DNA of 64,000 nt from Arcobacter porcinus (GTDB taxonomy: Bacteria > Campylobacterota > Campylobacteria > Campylobacterales > Arcobacteraceae), in the NCBI RefSeq assembly GCF_004299785.2, contig NZ_CP036246.2:992001-1056000 (forward strand), written 5' to 3'. Below are positions 54,650 to 63,880 of the stretch, in pieces; position 1 is the stretch's first letter, and each line of letters opens with the position of its first letter. A model generated the notes under the pieces. That model made no database searches. It was not told where the DNA came from and saw nothing but the letters and a program-made list of their open reading frames with translations. Position numbers and translations under genes: made by a program.

Positions 54650-55420
54650 TTAATTAGTGTATTTACTATATAGGCTAGATTGAGCAATTCTATCTTGTAA
54701 AAAAGATAATTCACCTTGACACAAATACTTTATTGATTCTAAAAAATATTTTGGCATGGCTGGAGAAATATGTATTTTTTCTATTAAAATATCCAAATCT
54801 ACTTTTATATAACAACCTTTTTCAAAATAATTCTCATCTAACAAAACCACAGCTCTAAATTCATTTTCATATTCAAAAGCTTTTCTTTTGATATATCCCA
54901 AATAATTTTTATGATTTTTTTCAAAGATAGTTGTATTAAAATCTTCATATCTAACTTTATCAAATGTTATTTTTCTATGAAATTGCAACGATTGTTCTAA
55001 TTTTTCAACACTAGTTTCAATAGCTATTCCTTGTCCTTGATTTGTGTAAATTTTCCATAATGCTTCATTCTCATATTCATTTATATGCCAACAGCTTACA
55101 CCAAATTTTTTTCTAACTTCTTTTTCTGTAGTATTATTGTTTATATTTTCAATATCAATTTCAAGCCTTTTATACATTAAATTTATTGCATCATTATATC
55201 CATTAGGATTTATAATTTTATTTTCTTCTATGAACTTTTTAGTATTTTCAAAACATTTTGTAATAAATTCAATTCGTTTATTTTTTATCTCTTTTGTATA
55301 AATTTCTGGTATAAAAAACTCATATGGGTCATTGAATTTAGAAGCATTTGTAAAATATAAAGCTCTGTTTGATAATAAAGAGATAAATTTTGACAAATCC
55401 ATATATCTCCAAATTTTCAT
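54650..55420 (-). CDS. DUF2971 domain protein
   Basis: A 256 aa protein. IWRYMDLSKFISLLSNRALYF and ASKFNDPYEFFIP at the start, VSCWHINEYENEALWKIY near residue 105, GIAIETSVEKL, and FEYENEFRAVVLLDE near residue 200 are the DUF2971 pattern. The biochemical function of the family is not established; members are frequent in accessory regions. The ATG shares one base with the stop of the restriction-modification gene (TAATG), so translation is coupled. Confidence 0.85.
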   Translation of the reverse strand: MKIWRYMDLSKFISLLSNRALYFTNASKFNDPYEFFIPEIYTKEIKNKRIEFITKCFENTKKFIEENKIINPNGYNDAINLMYKRLEIDIENINNNTTEKEVRKKFGVSCWHINEYENEALWKIYTNQGQGIAIETSVEKLEQSLQFHRKITFDKVRYEDFNTTIFEKNHKNYLGYIKRKAFEYENEFRAVVLLDENYFEKGCYIKVDLDILIEKIHISPAMPKYFLESIKYLCQGELSFLQDRIAQSSLYSKYTN

Positions 55421-58347
55421 TAATTATTCTCCACAATTTTAATCTCATCATCTGTTAAATCATAGAGTTTATAAACCATTTGGTCGATAGTTTTTTCATT
55501 TGTTGTAAAAATATTTTCTAGGTTTTCAAGCTCTTTTTTAAGTGCGATTTCTCTATCAAAGTTGTTATTTTTTATAGCTTCATCTAAAAGAGGTTTATAA
55601 TCTTTTATTTTTTGTTTAGCTTCCAAAATCTCATCTACAAGTTTTATAAATGGTTTTTGTGATTCTTCATCTATTTTTGGGATTGGTATTTGTTTAAGAT
55701 AATCATAACTAATTTGATATCCATTTTGTATTTGTGTACAAAATTTAGATATTAAATACCAAGTTATTGCTGAATTTAGTATTGATAGCAAATAATTATC
55801 TTTTTGAGGATAAATATATATTTTATTATTTACAGCATAGCTACCTTTATTATCTAAGCAAAATGAATTTCTAGTTTGCATTTCCATATATAATATTTTA
55901 GGTTTATCAAAATCTTTAAAACTATTACTTTGTAACTGCCACCATAATTGTTTTCCAGCTCTTTTTTCTAATTTAGTTTTGTATGCTTCTAAATGTTCTT
56001 TTACTGCTGGATAATCTTCAATATTAATTTTATTATGAGCATAAATCAAATATTGTTCTGCAAAATTTATTTCATATTTAGAAATATCTCTTCCTCTTAA
56101 AAGAGGTTTAATAATTTCAATAGATTTACTATCTTTTTTAACTATTTCATCTTTTTTATTTTTATCAATCACAAAAGCTTCATTTAAACCTGTTTTAATT
56201 CCATAAAAAATTTCTCCATTTGTATATTCATCAAGTAAAATAGTGTTTTTATGTAATTTTTGTAAAAGATTGAAATCGAAAATATTCCAACCATCATCTG
56301 ATAATGATTTAAAAGTTACATTATCTGCTTTATTTTCTAAAATTGATTGCAAGTCCTCACTTTTTTCTTTTAATTGATAGCTTTTAAATGTATCTAATTG
56401 TTTTTCTTTTGATATAGTTAAAATTAATGGATATGTAGTTGCACCCTCAAAAATTTGTAAATCACCAAAATCAATGATTGATTGAATATTATAAGTTTTT
56501 AAAAACTGTCTTAAAGGTTTTCCATAAGATGTTTTGAGCCATTTATTTGGAAAAATATAGCTAAACATTCCACTTTTTTTTATCATTTTCAAACCTAATT
56601 CAACAAAATAAACATATAAATCTGCACTTCCATGATAAACTTTATATATTTTACTTAAAGCTTCTTTTTGTTCTTTTATAGCTTCTTGTCTTACATAAGG
56701 CGGATTTCCAATAACCACATCAAAACTATTTTCACTAAATGGCATTTCTAAAAGTGAGTTTGCACAAACTATCTTGTCTGCTAGTTTTGTAAGAGCTCTA
56801 CCTCTTTTTGCAGTTCGTAGCCACAAGCTTAGTTTTGCTATTTCAACTGCATCTTCATTTATATCCACACCATAAAGATTGTTTTCCAAAATCTCCTCTT
56901 CTACCATATATGAAGCAAACAAATCGCCCATCAAAGCCAAATCATTTTGTAGATTTTTGTGTTCAGATATTAAGTATTCCAAAGCTTGATTCAAAAATGC
57001 CCCACTTCCACAAGCTGGGTCTAGGATTTTTAGATTTAGAAGCCACTTTTTATACTCTTGCAGGTTATCTTTTGTTTGTTGCTCTTGTTTTGTTAGTTTT
57101 TTTGGGTTAGATGGGGTTAAAATCCCATTTCCGATTAAGAGTTCTTCTCTTTTCTCACTACACATTTTACCAAGAGTATTTTCTACAATATATCTTGTGA
57201 TATATTCAGGTGTATAAAATACACCATCTTTTTTTCTTTTTGATTTTGTTTTATCAAAGTTTACATTATCTATATTTGCTTGAAGCTCTTCAAGGTCTGT
57301 TAAACTCTGCTCAAAAATATGTCCTAATATATTTACAGATATTTCACTTGCAAAATCGTAGTTTGATAATATTTGTACATTTTCATCTAAAATAAAATCA
57401 TCTATAATTAAACTATCAAGAAGCTCATCAACAGCAAAAAGTCCACCATTGTATTGTGGAATATCTAATCTCTCATTTCCTTTGTTTATAGCATCGAAAT
57501 AGAATTTATAAATATCATACAAAGAGTAGTTTGTAAACTTCTGATTTATAAACTCATCTCTAATCTCTTTTATCATATTTGTACGAAGCAAAGCTCTATC
57601 TTCTGCAAATAGTATAAAAATAATACGGTCGCATAGTTTTTGAGTAAGTCTTAGAAGCTGTGATTTATCTGGAAGCAAGTTTGAATCAGATGAGACTAAA
57701 GTCTCATTTTCTAGATTGTTTTTTACAATATTTTCAAAAAGAAGTGTTCTAAAGTTTGAAAAATCTTTATATAGTTTTTTTGAAATATCTTGCTCAAAGC
57801 TGTTTGTTTTCTCTTTTAGTTTTAAAGGTACATCATCTTTTATGCTCTCATAAGAGATTAAAAGATGAAGCTTTTTAAAATCTTCATAATTTAGAGTAAA
57901 AAGATTAAACTTCTCATAAGATGTAGATTTTTCTATATAAAATCTCAGTTCATCGAAATTTGAGATTATCACATATTTTGATTTTGAGTGTTGAGATAGA
58001 TAGTAAAAAGCTTGTTGCTGAACTTTATCAAGATTCTTTGTATCTTGAGCTTTTAGTTCTATAACTCCCATTATTTCATCATTTATATAAATAACGGCAT
58101 CTGCTTTTTTGCTATCAGTTTCGTTTTTTTTCTCTCGTTCAAGATTAAAAGAGCTTGGATTTGTAGTTTTTAAAGTATATCCAAGACAGTTTTCAAAAAT
58201 ATCTTTCAAAAAACCATCTTGATACTCTTCTTCTTTGAACTCTTTTATCGCTTCTACTTTTGATTTGTAGTTTTGATAAAATGCCCATCTTTGAGCCACT
58301 AATTTTTCATCATCCTTAAAAGTTTTTAAAACACTATTTTGAAACAA
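55420..58347 (-). CDS. Type IIG-like restriction-modification enzyme (Eco57I-type N6-adenine methylase fused to nuclease)
   Basis: A 975 aa single-chain enzyme. The N-terminal region has a PD-(D/E)XK nuclease pattern: Asp83 in KADAVIYI, then VIELKAQD with Glu97 and Lys99. The SAM motif ILDPACGSGAFLNQAL lies near residue 445 and the N6-adenine catalytic NPPYVRQE near 545. The C-terminal ~300 residues are the target-recognition domain (GLNEAFVIDK, PLLRGRDISKYE, ISYDYLKQIPIPKI) as in TaqI/Eco57I-like methylases. The start is TTG with AGGGGA upstream, 27 bp after ftsK. No separate methylase or S subunit is present. It is coupled to the DUF2971 gene. Confidence 0.9.
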   Translation of the reverse strand: MFQNSVLKTFKDDEKLVAQRWAFYQNYKSKVEAIKEFKEEEYQDGFLKDIFENCLGYTLKTTNPSSFNLEREKKNETDSKKADAVIYINDEIMGVIELKAQDTKNLDKVQQQAFYYLSQHSKSKYVIISNFDELRFYIEKSTSYEKFNLFTLNYEDFKKLHLLISYESIKDDVPLKLKEKTNSFEQDISKKLYKDFSNFRTLLFENIVKNNLENETLVSSDSNLLPDKSQLLRLTQKLCDRIIFILFAEDRALLRTNMIKEIRDEFINQKFTNYSLYDIYKFYFDAINKGNERLDIPQYNGGLFAVDELLDSLIIDDFILDENVQILSNYDFASEISVNILGHIFEQSLTDLEELQANIDNVNFDKTKSKRKKDGVFYTPEYITRYIVENTLGKMCSEKREELLIGNGILTPSNPKKLTKQEQQTKDNLQEYKKWLLNLKILDPACGSGAFLNQALEYLISEHKNLQNDLALMGDLFASYMVEEEILENNLYGVDINEDAVEIAKLSLWLRTAKRGRALTKLADKIVCANSLLEMPFSENSFDVVIGNPPYVRQEAIKEQKEALSKIYKVYHGSADLYVYFVELGLKMIKKSGMFSYIFPNKWLKTSYGKPLRQFLKTYNIQSIIDFGDLQIFEGATTYPLILTISKEKQLDTFKSYQLKEKSEDLQSILENKADNVTFKSLSDDGWNIFDFNLLQKLHKNTILLDEYTNGEIFYGIKTGLNEAFVIDKNKKDEIVKKDSKSIEIIKPLLRGRDISKYEINFAEQYLIYAHNKINIEDYPAVKEHLEAYKTKLEKRAGKQLWWQLQSNSFKDFDKPKILYMEMQTRNSFCLDNKGSYAVNNKIYIYPQKDNYLLSILNSAITWYLISKFCTQIQNGYQISYDYLKQIPIPKIDEESQKPFIKLVDEILEAKQKIKDYKPLLDEAIKNNNFDREIALKKELENLENIFTTNEKTIDQMVYKLYDLTDDEIKIVENN

Positions 58348-58374
58348 TTTTAAAATCCCCTATAAAAAATATTT

Positions 58375-60564
58375 TTAAATTAAAATTTCTCTATTTCCTC
58401 TTCCATCAACTTCACTTAAAACACCTGTTTGTTCAAGTTGTTCAATCAAACTAGCAGCTCTGTTATAACCAATTTTTAATCTTCTTTGCAAATATGATAT
58501 TGAAGTTTTTTTATCTGTGATTATAACCTCTTTTGCATCTTCATATAGTTCATCTAATTCTATATTTCCATTGTTGCTATTATTAGCACCTTTAGAAGAA
58601 CCTGAGTTAGAACCTAGATTTTTATCTTTTATGAAGTTCATATCATACTCAACTTCTCTTTGAAGTTTTAAGAAATCCACAACTTTTTCTATCTCTGTTT
58701 CTGTACTCCAAGGAGCATGAATTCTTACAAGTCCAGGCATTCCAGGAGGAGTAAATAGCATATCTCCACGACCAAGTAAAGATTCAGCACCCATAGAATC
58801 CAAAATGATTTTTGAATCTATTTTTTGCCCTACTTTATATGATAATCTACTTGGTAAATTTGCTTTTATAAGTCCAGTTACAACATCAACTGATGGTCTT
58901 TGAGTTGCTACAATCAAGTGAATTCCACTTGCTCTTGCCATTTGTGCAAGTCTTGCAATAGAATACTCAACATCTTTTCCGCTTGTCATCATCAAATCAG
59001 CCAACTCATCAATAACTACAACAATATAAGGCATAGTAGGAAGTCCCTCTTTTTCTGCCTTTTCATTGAAGTTTTCAATATTTTTTGTCTTTGTTTTTGC
59101 CATCAAAGAGTATCTTCGTTCCATCTCTCCAACCATATTTGCTAAAGCATTTATAGCATCAACTGCTTTTGTAATAACAGGAGTTAAAAGATGCGGAATA
59201 TCGTTGTACATAGAAAACTCAAGCATTTTTGGGTCAATCATCACAAGTCTTAAATTATCTGGAGAGTTTTTATATAAAAGTGACAAAATCATTGAGTTTA
59301 TCCCCACAGATTTTCCACTTCCAGTTGTTCCAGCTATTAAAAGATGCGGAAGTTTTTTAAGGTCTGTTACAAATGGTTTTCCAACAATATCTTTACCTAA
59401 AATCATAGTAAGAGGAGATTTTGAGTTTTGGAAAATATCGCTTTCTAGCATCTCTTTTAAATATATTGTTTGTGTATCTTCGTTTGGAACTTCAATTCCT
59501 ACAACATCTTTTCCAGGAATTGGAGCTTGAATTCTTATTGTTTGTGCTTTTAAAGCCATTGCTAAATCATCTTGCAAACTTAAAATCTTTGATACTTTTA
59601 CATTTGGAGCTGGTTTAAACTCAAATGTTGTAACAACTGGACCTGTGTAAGTTCTAACAACATCTCCATCTATTTTAAACATTGAAAGTTTGTCTAATAA
59701 ATCAGCTATTTTTTTATCTATAAATGCTTCATTTACCTTTGTTTTATTCTCTTTTGGAGCATCTTGAAAGAAGTTTGTAGGTGGAAGCATAAAATCTTTT
59801 GGTTTTTCAGTTTGCCCAAATTCTAGCTCACTTAAAAGTTTTGCATTCTCTTCTAATTCATCTACTATTACACTATTTTTTAAACTTTCATTTATCTCTT
59901 TTTCTTCATTCTCAATAATATCTGCATCTAAAATATCTTCAATATTTTTTACTCTATTATCTTCTACTTTTTGCTCATTTTGAATACTTTGCTTAGAAGA
60001 AGTTTTTGGCACTGGAAGATTCTTTGAAGCTATATTTTGCTCTTTTTGTCTTGCTATATTTTGTTTTGTTGGATTATCTTTCTCTTTAAATTTAATTTTT
60101 GGAAATATATTTTTGATTTTTAATAGATCTTTAAAAGTCATATCACTTGTTTCAAAAAGTATTAAAAGAGAGATAAATAATCCAACAACAACTAAGAAAT
60201 ATAATCCAAGATGTCCAATGAATGGTGCAAAAGCATCTACAAATATGTTTCCTAATTCTCCTCTTTCATAAGGATTTTCTATAATTAATGCTTGGAAAAT
60301 TAAAGCTGTAAATAAAAATATTAAAATAGATAGAATATTTAAATATAGATCATTTTTATCTAAGTTCTTTTTGAAATTTACTAAATATAGGGGATATAGT
60401 AAAAACAGTAAATAAACATAAGATAAATATGAAAAATATTTAAATGAGAAATCTGCAAAAACTGCTCCAATATTTCCAATACTATGTTTTGAGCTTAAAA
60501 GTGTTGTAAACTCAAAATACAAAATAATTGATAATAATATTATTGAAATAAGCTTTTTAACTAT
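58375..60564 (-). CDS. ftsK: DNA translocase FtsK (start appears to be ATA)
   Basis: Membrane-anchored motor that clears DNA from the septum and activates XerCD/XerH recombination. The N-terminal ~150 residues hold four TM helices, and an acidic linker covers ~150-260. The RecA-like motor has AGTTGSGKSVGIN (Walker A) and VVVIDELADLMM (Walker B), and a C-terminal gamma winged-helix domain reads RRLKIGYNRAASLIEQL. The first bacterial-type start is TTG at 60522, but that removes half of TM1 and has no ribosome site. The frame is open upstream to a stop at 60586 with no ATG, GTG or TTG. ATA at 60564 has AAAGGA at ideal spacing and restores the helix (VKKLISIILLSII), so I use it. Confidence 0.9.
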   Translation of the reverse strand: MVKKLISIILLSIILYFEFTTLLSSKHSIGNIGAVFADFSFKYFSYLSYVYLLFLLYPLYLVNFKKNLDKNDLYLNILSILIFLFTALIFQALIIENPYERGELGNIFVDAFAPFIGHLGLYFLVVVGLFISLLILFETSDMTFKDLLKIKNIFPKIKFKEKDNPTKQNIARQKEQNIASKNLPVPKTSSKQSIQNEQKVEDNRVKNIEDILDADIIENEEKEINESLKNSVIVDELEENAKLLSELEFGQTEKPKDFMLPPTNFFQDAPKENKTKVNEAFIDKKIADLLDKLSMFKIDGDVVRTYTGPVVTTFEFKPAPNVKVSKILSLQDDLAMALKAQTIRIQAPIPGKDVVGIEVPNEDTQTIYLKEMLESDIFQNSKSPLTMILGKDIVGKPFVTDLKKLPHLLIAGTTGSGKSVGINSMILSLLYKNSPDNLRLVMIDPKMLEFSMYNDIPHLLTPVITKAVDAINALANMVGEMERRYSLMAKTKTKNIENFNEKAEKEGLPTMPYIVVVIDELADLMMTSGKDVEYSIARLAQMARASGIHLIVATQRPSVDVVTGLIKANLPSRLSYKVGQKIDSKIILDSMGAESLLGRGDMLFTPPGMPGLVRIHAPWSTETEIEKVVDFLKLQREVEYDMNFIKDKNLGSNSGSSKGANNSNNGNIELDELYEDAKEVIITDKKTSISYLQRRLKIGYNRAASLIEQLEQTGVLSEVDGRGNREILI

Positions 60565-60574
60565 GGGATTTCCT

Positions 60575-61525
60575 TTATTTATATATTAGTTGTGAAATTT
60601 TTCCTTGAAGTCTCAACCACTCTTTATGTTCAAAAAGAGGGAATCCAGCCCAAGATTTTTTAGGTGTTTTTATACTTTTTGAAACTCCACCTCTTGCTGC
60701 AATTGTTGTAAATGGTGCTATCTCAAGATGTCCTGCTGTTGCACTTTGTCCACCCATTGTTACATAAGGATGTAAAGTTGTAGATCCAGCAAGTCCAACT
60801 TGACCCACTAAAACTGAACCTTTTCCTATTTTACAGTTATGTGCAATATGTACAAGATTATCAATTCTTACACCATCTTCAATAATTGTTGATTTAAATA
60901 CAGCTCTATCTATTGTAGAATTTGAACCAATTTCAACATCATTTCCAATAACTACATTTCCATTTTGATAGATTTTAATATATTTACCCTCTTTTGTATG
61001 TGCAAAACCAAAACCATCACTTCCTATTACTGTTCCAGCATGAATTATACAATCACTTCCGATTTTACACTCTTTATAAACTGTAACATTTGGATAGATT
61101 ATTGTGTTATCTCCTATTGTTACATTATCTCCTATAAATGCATTTGCCATAATAGTACAGTTTTTTCCTATAACACTATTTTTTCCCAAATATACATTTG
61201 GCATAATAGTTGTATTTTCTCCAACAACAGCATCTTTTCCATCAGTTTCAATCAATTTTGTAGCAAAAAGCTTACTAGCTTTTGCTAAATTTAAATAAGG
61301 TTCATCACAAACTAATGCAACAACTCCCTCTGGAACTTCATTTATAAAAGCTATATTTATTAAAATAGCTCCAGCTTTTGTATCTTTTAATTTATCTATA
61401 TATTTTTTATTTTCTAAAAAAGTAATTTCATTTTTATTTGCATCTTGCAGGCTGTTTAAACCTACAATTTCTATATCATTATCACATTCTAATTCTAAAT
61501 ATTTTGCAATATCTTTTAATTTCAT
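60575..61525 (-). CDS. lpxD: UDP-3-O-acylglucosamine N-acyltransferase LpxD
   Basis: A 316 aa lipid A enzyme from the ATG at 61525 (GGAGAGA upstream; the longer frame lies inside ilvH). The N-terminal uridine-binding domain is followed by a left-handed beta-helix of hexapeptide repeats (VIGKNCTIMANAFIGDNVTI...), and IDNLVHIAHNCKIGKGSVLVG contains the catalytic His. It adds the N-linked acyl chain to UDP-3-O-acyl-GlcN. ftsK follows immediately, with its ribosome site overlapping the lpxD stop. Confidence 0.95.
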   Translation of the reverse strand: MKLKDIAKYLELECDNDIEIVGLNSLQDANKNEITFLENKKYIDKLKDTKAGAILINIAFINEVPEGVVALVCDEPYLNLAKASKLFATKLIETDGKDAVVGENTTIMPNVYLGKNSVIGKNCTIMANAFIGDNVTIGDNTIIYPNVTVYKECKIGSDCIIHAGTVIGSDGFGFAHTKEGKYIKIYQNGNVVIGNDVEIGSNSTIDRAVFKSTIIEDGVRIDNLVHIAHNCKIGKGSVLVGQVGLAGSTTLHPYVTMGGQSATAGHLEIAPFTTIAARGGVSKSIKTPKKSWAGFPLFEHKEWLRLQGKISQLIYK

Positions 61526-61526
61526 T

Positions 61527-62024
61527 CTATCTCTCCATCGCAACAATCCCGCTTCTAACAACTTCAAGTGGATTAAATTTTTCCATAACTTTTATAAAAT
61601 TCATAATTCTATCACTTGAATCTGTTGCTGAAACAATAATTGCTTCATCTGTTACATTTTGAATTGACCCGTGATAAGCACGAGCAATCACATCAATATC
61701 TGATAAATCGTTTTCAATAGAAAACTTCATCAAAACCGTATCTTTTTCTATCACATCTTTGTGTTCATTTACCTTTAACACAGGGATTAATTTATTTAAT
61801 TGTTTTACAATTTGATCAATCACTCTTTTATCACCTGTTGTTACTATTGTCATTCTTGAATATTGACTCTCTGCCATTGGTGCAACTGTTAAAGAGTCAA
61901 TATTATATCCTCTAGCTGAAAAAAGCCCTACAATTCTTGATAACACATTGTGCTCATTTAATACAACAACAGAGATAACTTGTCTTATTGTTTCAGTGTT
62001 ATAGTAGCTATTAAAGTTACTCAT
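61527..62024 (-). CDS. ilvH: Acetolactate synthase small (regulatory) subunit
   Basis: A 165 aa protein. The N-terminal ACT domain (ISVVVLNEHNVLSRIVGLFSARGYNIDSLTVAP) binds valine for feedback inhibition, and a C-terminal ALS_ss domain completes the family length. Its ATG shares one base with the ilvI stop (TAATG). It activates and regulates the large subunit in branched-chain amino acid synthesis. Confidence 0.96.
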   Translation of the reverse strand: MSNFNSYYNTETIRQVISVVVLNEHNVLSRIVGLFSARGYNIDSLTVAPMAESQYSRMTIVTTGDKRVIDQIVKQLNKLIPVLKVNEHKDVIEKDTVLMKFSIENDLSDIDVIARAYHGSIQNVTDEAIIVSATDSSDRIMNFIKVMEKFNPLEVVRSGIVAMER

Positions 62025-63721
62025 TATTTATCTCCTTTTAATAAAGTCATCTCATTTAAAGAGTGTCCATTTGGAACCATTGGTAATACCTCTTCATTTC
62101 TTGCTACAATTACTTCAATCATAGCTGGTTTTCTTTTTTCAACTGCATCTTTTAATGCTTTATCAAATTCATCTTTTGTGCTTACAGTGTATCCTAAGCA
62201 ATGAAATGCTTCAGCTAAAGCTTTAAATTTTGGTTGATTTGTCAAATCTGTTTCTGCCAATCTATTTTCATAAAACATTGTTTGCCATTGTCTTACCATT
62301 CCTAGATAGTTGTTATTTAAAATTATATTTATAACAGGTAATTCATACTCACTACAAGTCATAAGTTCTTGAATATTCATCAAAATAGAACCATCTCCTG
62401 TAAAGTTTACTACAACTCTATTTGTGCCTTTAAATGCTCTTGCAGCTCCAAGTGCAGCTGGAAGACCAAACCCCATAGTTCCTAATCCACCACTTGTAAT
62501 AAACTGTCTTGGATGAGTAAATGGGAAAAATTGTGCTGTCCACATTTGGTGTTGTCCAACATCTGTTGAAACTATTGCATTATCTCCAAGAATTTTTCCA
62601 ACTCTTTCTATTGGCCATTGAGGTTTAATTAAATCATCAGTATCAATATATCTTAAAGGCTCTTTTTCTCTATAATCTTTTAAAAGTTCAACCCAATTTG
62701 AGAAATCATTCATTTCAAACTCAGGAATACTTTCAATCATAGCTTTAACTGTAAGTTTTAAATCTCCAACTATTGGATAATCTGGAACTATTAGCTTTGC
62801 AATACTTGTTGGGTCAATATCAATATGAATAACTTTTGCCTTACTAGCAAATTCATCTAATCTTCCTGTAACTCTATCATCAAATCTAGCTCCTAAAGAG
62901 ATTAATAAATCTGTTTCATGTGCAGCCATATTTGCAGCATACTCTCCGTGCATTCCTAACATACCAAAGAAAAGTGGATTTGAATCTCCCATTACTCCTC
63001 TTGCCATTAATGTTTCAACAGCAGGAATATTTAGCTTTTTTGCCAACTCTCTAATATCTGTTCCACAGTTTGATAAAATAGCTCCTCCACCAATATAAAG
63101 TAGTGGTTTTTTAGCACAACTTATAGCTTCCATGGCTTTTTTTAACTGTCTTTTATTGTAGTTAATTGTTGGCTTATATGTTGGCATATTTACCTCTTCA
63201 GGATAAACAAACTCAGCAATTTGAGCTGTAATATCTTTTGGTATATCAACATGAACAGGTCCTGGTCTTCCAGTGCTTGCTAGATGAAAAGCCTCTTTCA
63301 AAATTTTTGGTAAATCTTCAATTTTATTTACCAAATAGTTGTGCTTTGTACAAGGTCTTGAAATTCCAACAGCATCTATTTCTTGGAAACCATCTGTTCC
63401 AATAATTGTTGTTGGAACTTGTCCTGAAATTATTACAAGTGGAATTGAATCCATATAAGCATCTGCAATTCCTGTTACAGCATTTGTAAACCCTGGACCT
63501 GAAGTAACTATTGCAACTCCTGTTTTTCCAGTACTTCTTGCATACCCTTCAGCAGCAATAACACAAGCTTGTTCATGTCTATTTAAAATATGTTCAAAAT
63601 AATTTTGTTTATAAATTTCATCGTAGACGTTCATAATAGCGCCTCCAGGATATCCGAATACAACTTCTACCCCTTCTTGATGTAATGATTCTATTACCAT
63701 TTTTGCGCCAGTCATTTTCAT
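62024..63721 (-). CDS. ilvI: Acetolactate synthase large (catalytic) subunit
   Basis: A 565 aa ThDP/FAD enzyme condensing pyruvate to acetolactate or 2-aceto-2-hydroxybutyrate. I use the ATG at 63721 (MKMTGAKMVIESL) because GGAG lies 6 bases upstream; that GGAG overlaps an earlier ATG at 63733. VFGYPGGAIMNVYDEI and HEQACVIAAEGYAR hold the catalytic Glu, FDDRVTGRLDEFA the FAD region, and GDGSILMNIQEL with NNNYLGMVRQWQ the ThDP-Mg motif. First gene of ilvI-ilvH-lpxD-ftsK. Confidence 0.95.
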   Translation of the reverse strand: MKMTGAKMVIESLHQEGVEVVFGYPGGAIMNVYDEIYKQNYFEHILNRHEQACVIAAEGYARSTGKTGVAIVTSGPGFTNAVTGIADAYMDSIPLVIISGQVPTTIIGTDGFQEIDAVGISRPCTKHNYLVNKIEDLPKILKEAFHLASTGRPGPVHVDIPKDITAQIAEFVYPEEVNMPTYKPTINYNKRQLKKAMEAISCAKKPLLYIGGGAILSNCGTDIRELAKKLNIPAVETLMARGVMGDSNPLFFGMLGMHGEYAANMAAHETDLLISLGARFDDRVTGRLDEFASKAKVIHIDIDPTSIAKLIVPDYPIVGDLKLTVKAMIESIPEFEMNDFSNWVELLKDYREKEPLRYIDTDDLIKPQWPIERVGKILGDNAIVSTDVGQHQMWTAQFFPFTHPRQFITSGGLGTMGFGLPAALGAARAFKGTNRVVVNFTGDGSILMNIQELMTCSEYELPVINIILNNNYLGMVRQWQTMFYENRLAETDLTNQPKFKALAEAFHCLGYTVSTKDEFDKALKDAVEKRKPAMIEVIVARNEEVLPMVPNGHSLNEMTLLKGDK

Positions 63722-63880
63722 AGCATACTCCATAATTTATAAAATTTAGTGTATATTTTACTCAAACTAGCATTAAACTATCCATATACAAAGCCTTTTA
63801 TTATAAGAAAAACAGCAAAAAGATATTTAATAATTTTTGTGATACAATACAAGAAATTTGCAAACTTTTGGGAGAATTTT

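Noticed and set aside
55420-58347. Phase-variable RM gene through a homopolymer tract
   Set aside because: No long G/C tract or short tandem repeat was seen in the gene or its start region; the A/T runs present are ordinary for this genome.
59066-59530. 154-codon plus-strand frame inside ftsK
   Set aside because: It is antisense to the conserved FtsK motor domain; composition (Ser/Ile/Phe-rich) is that of a reverse-strand shadow.
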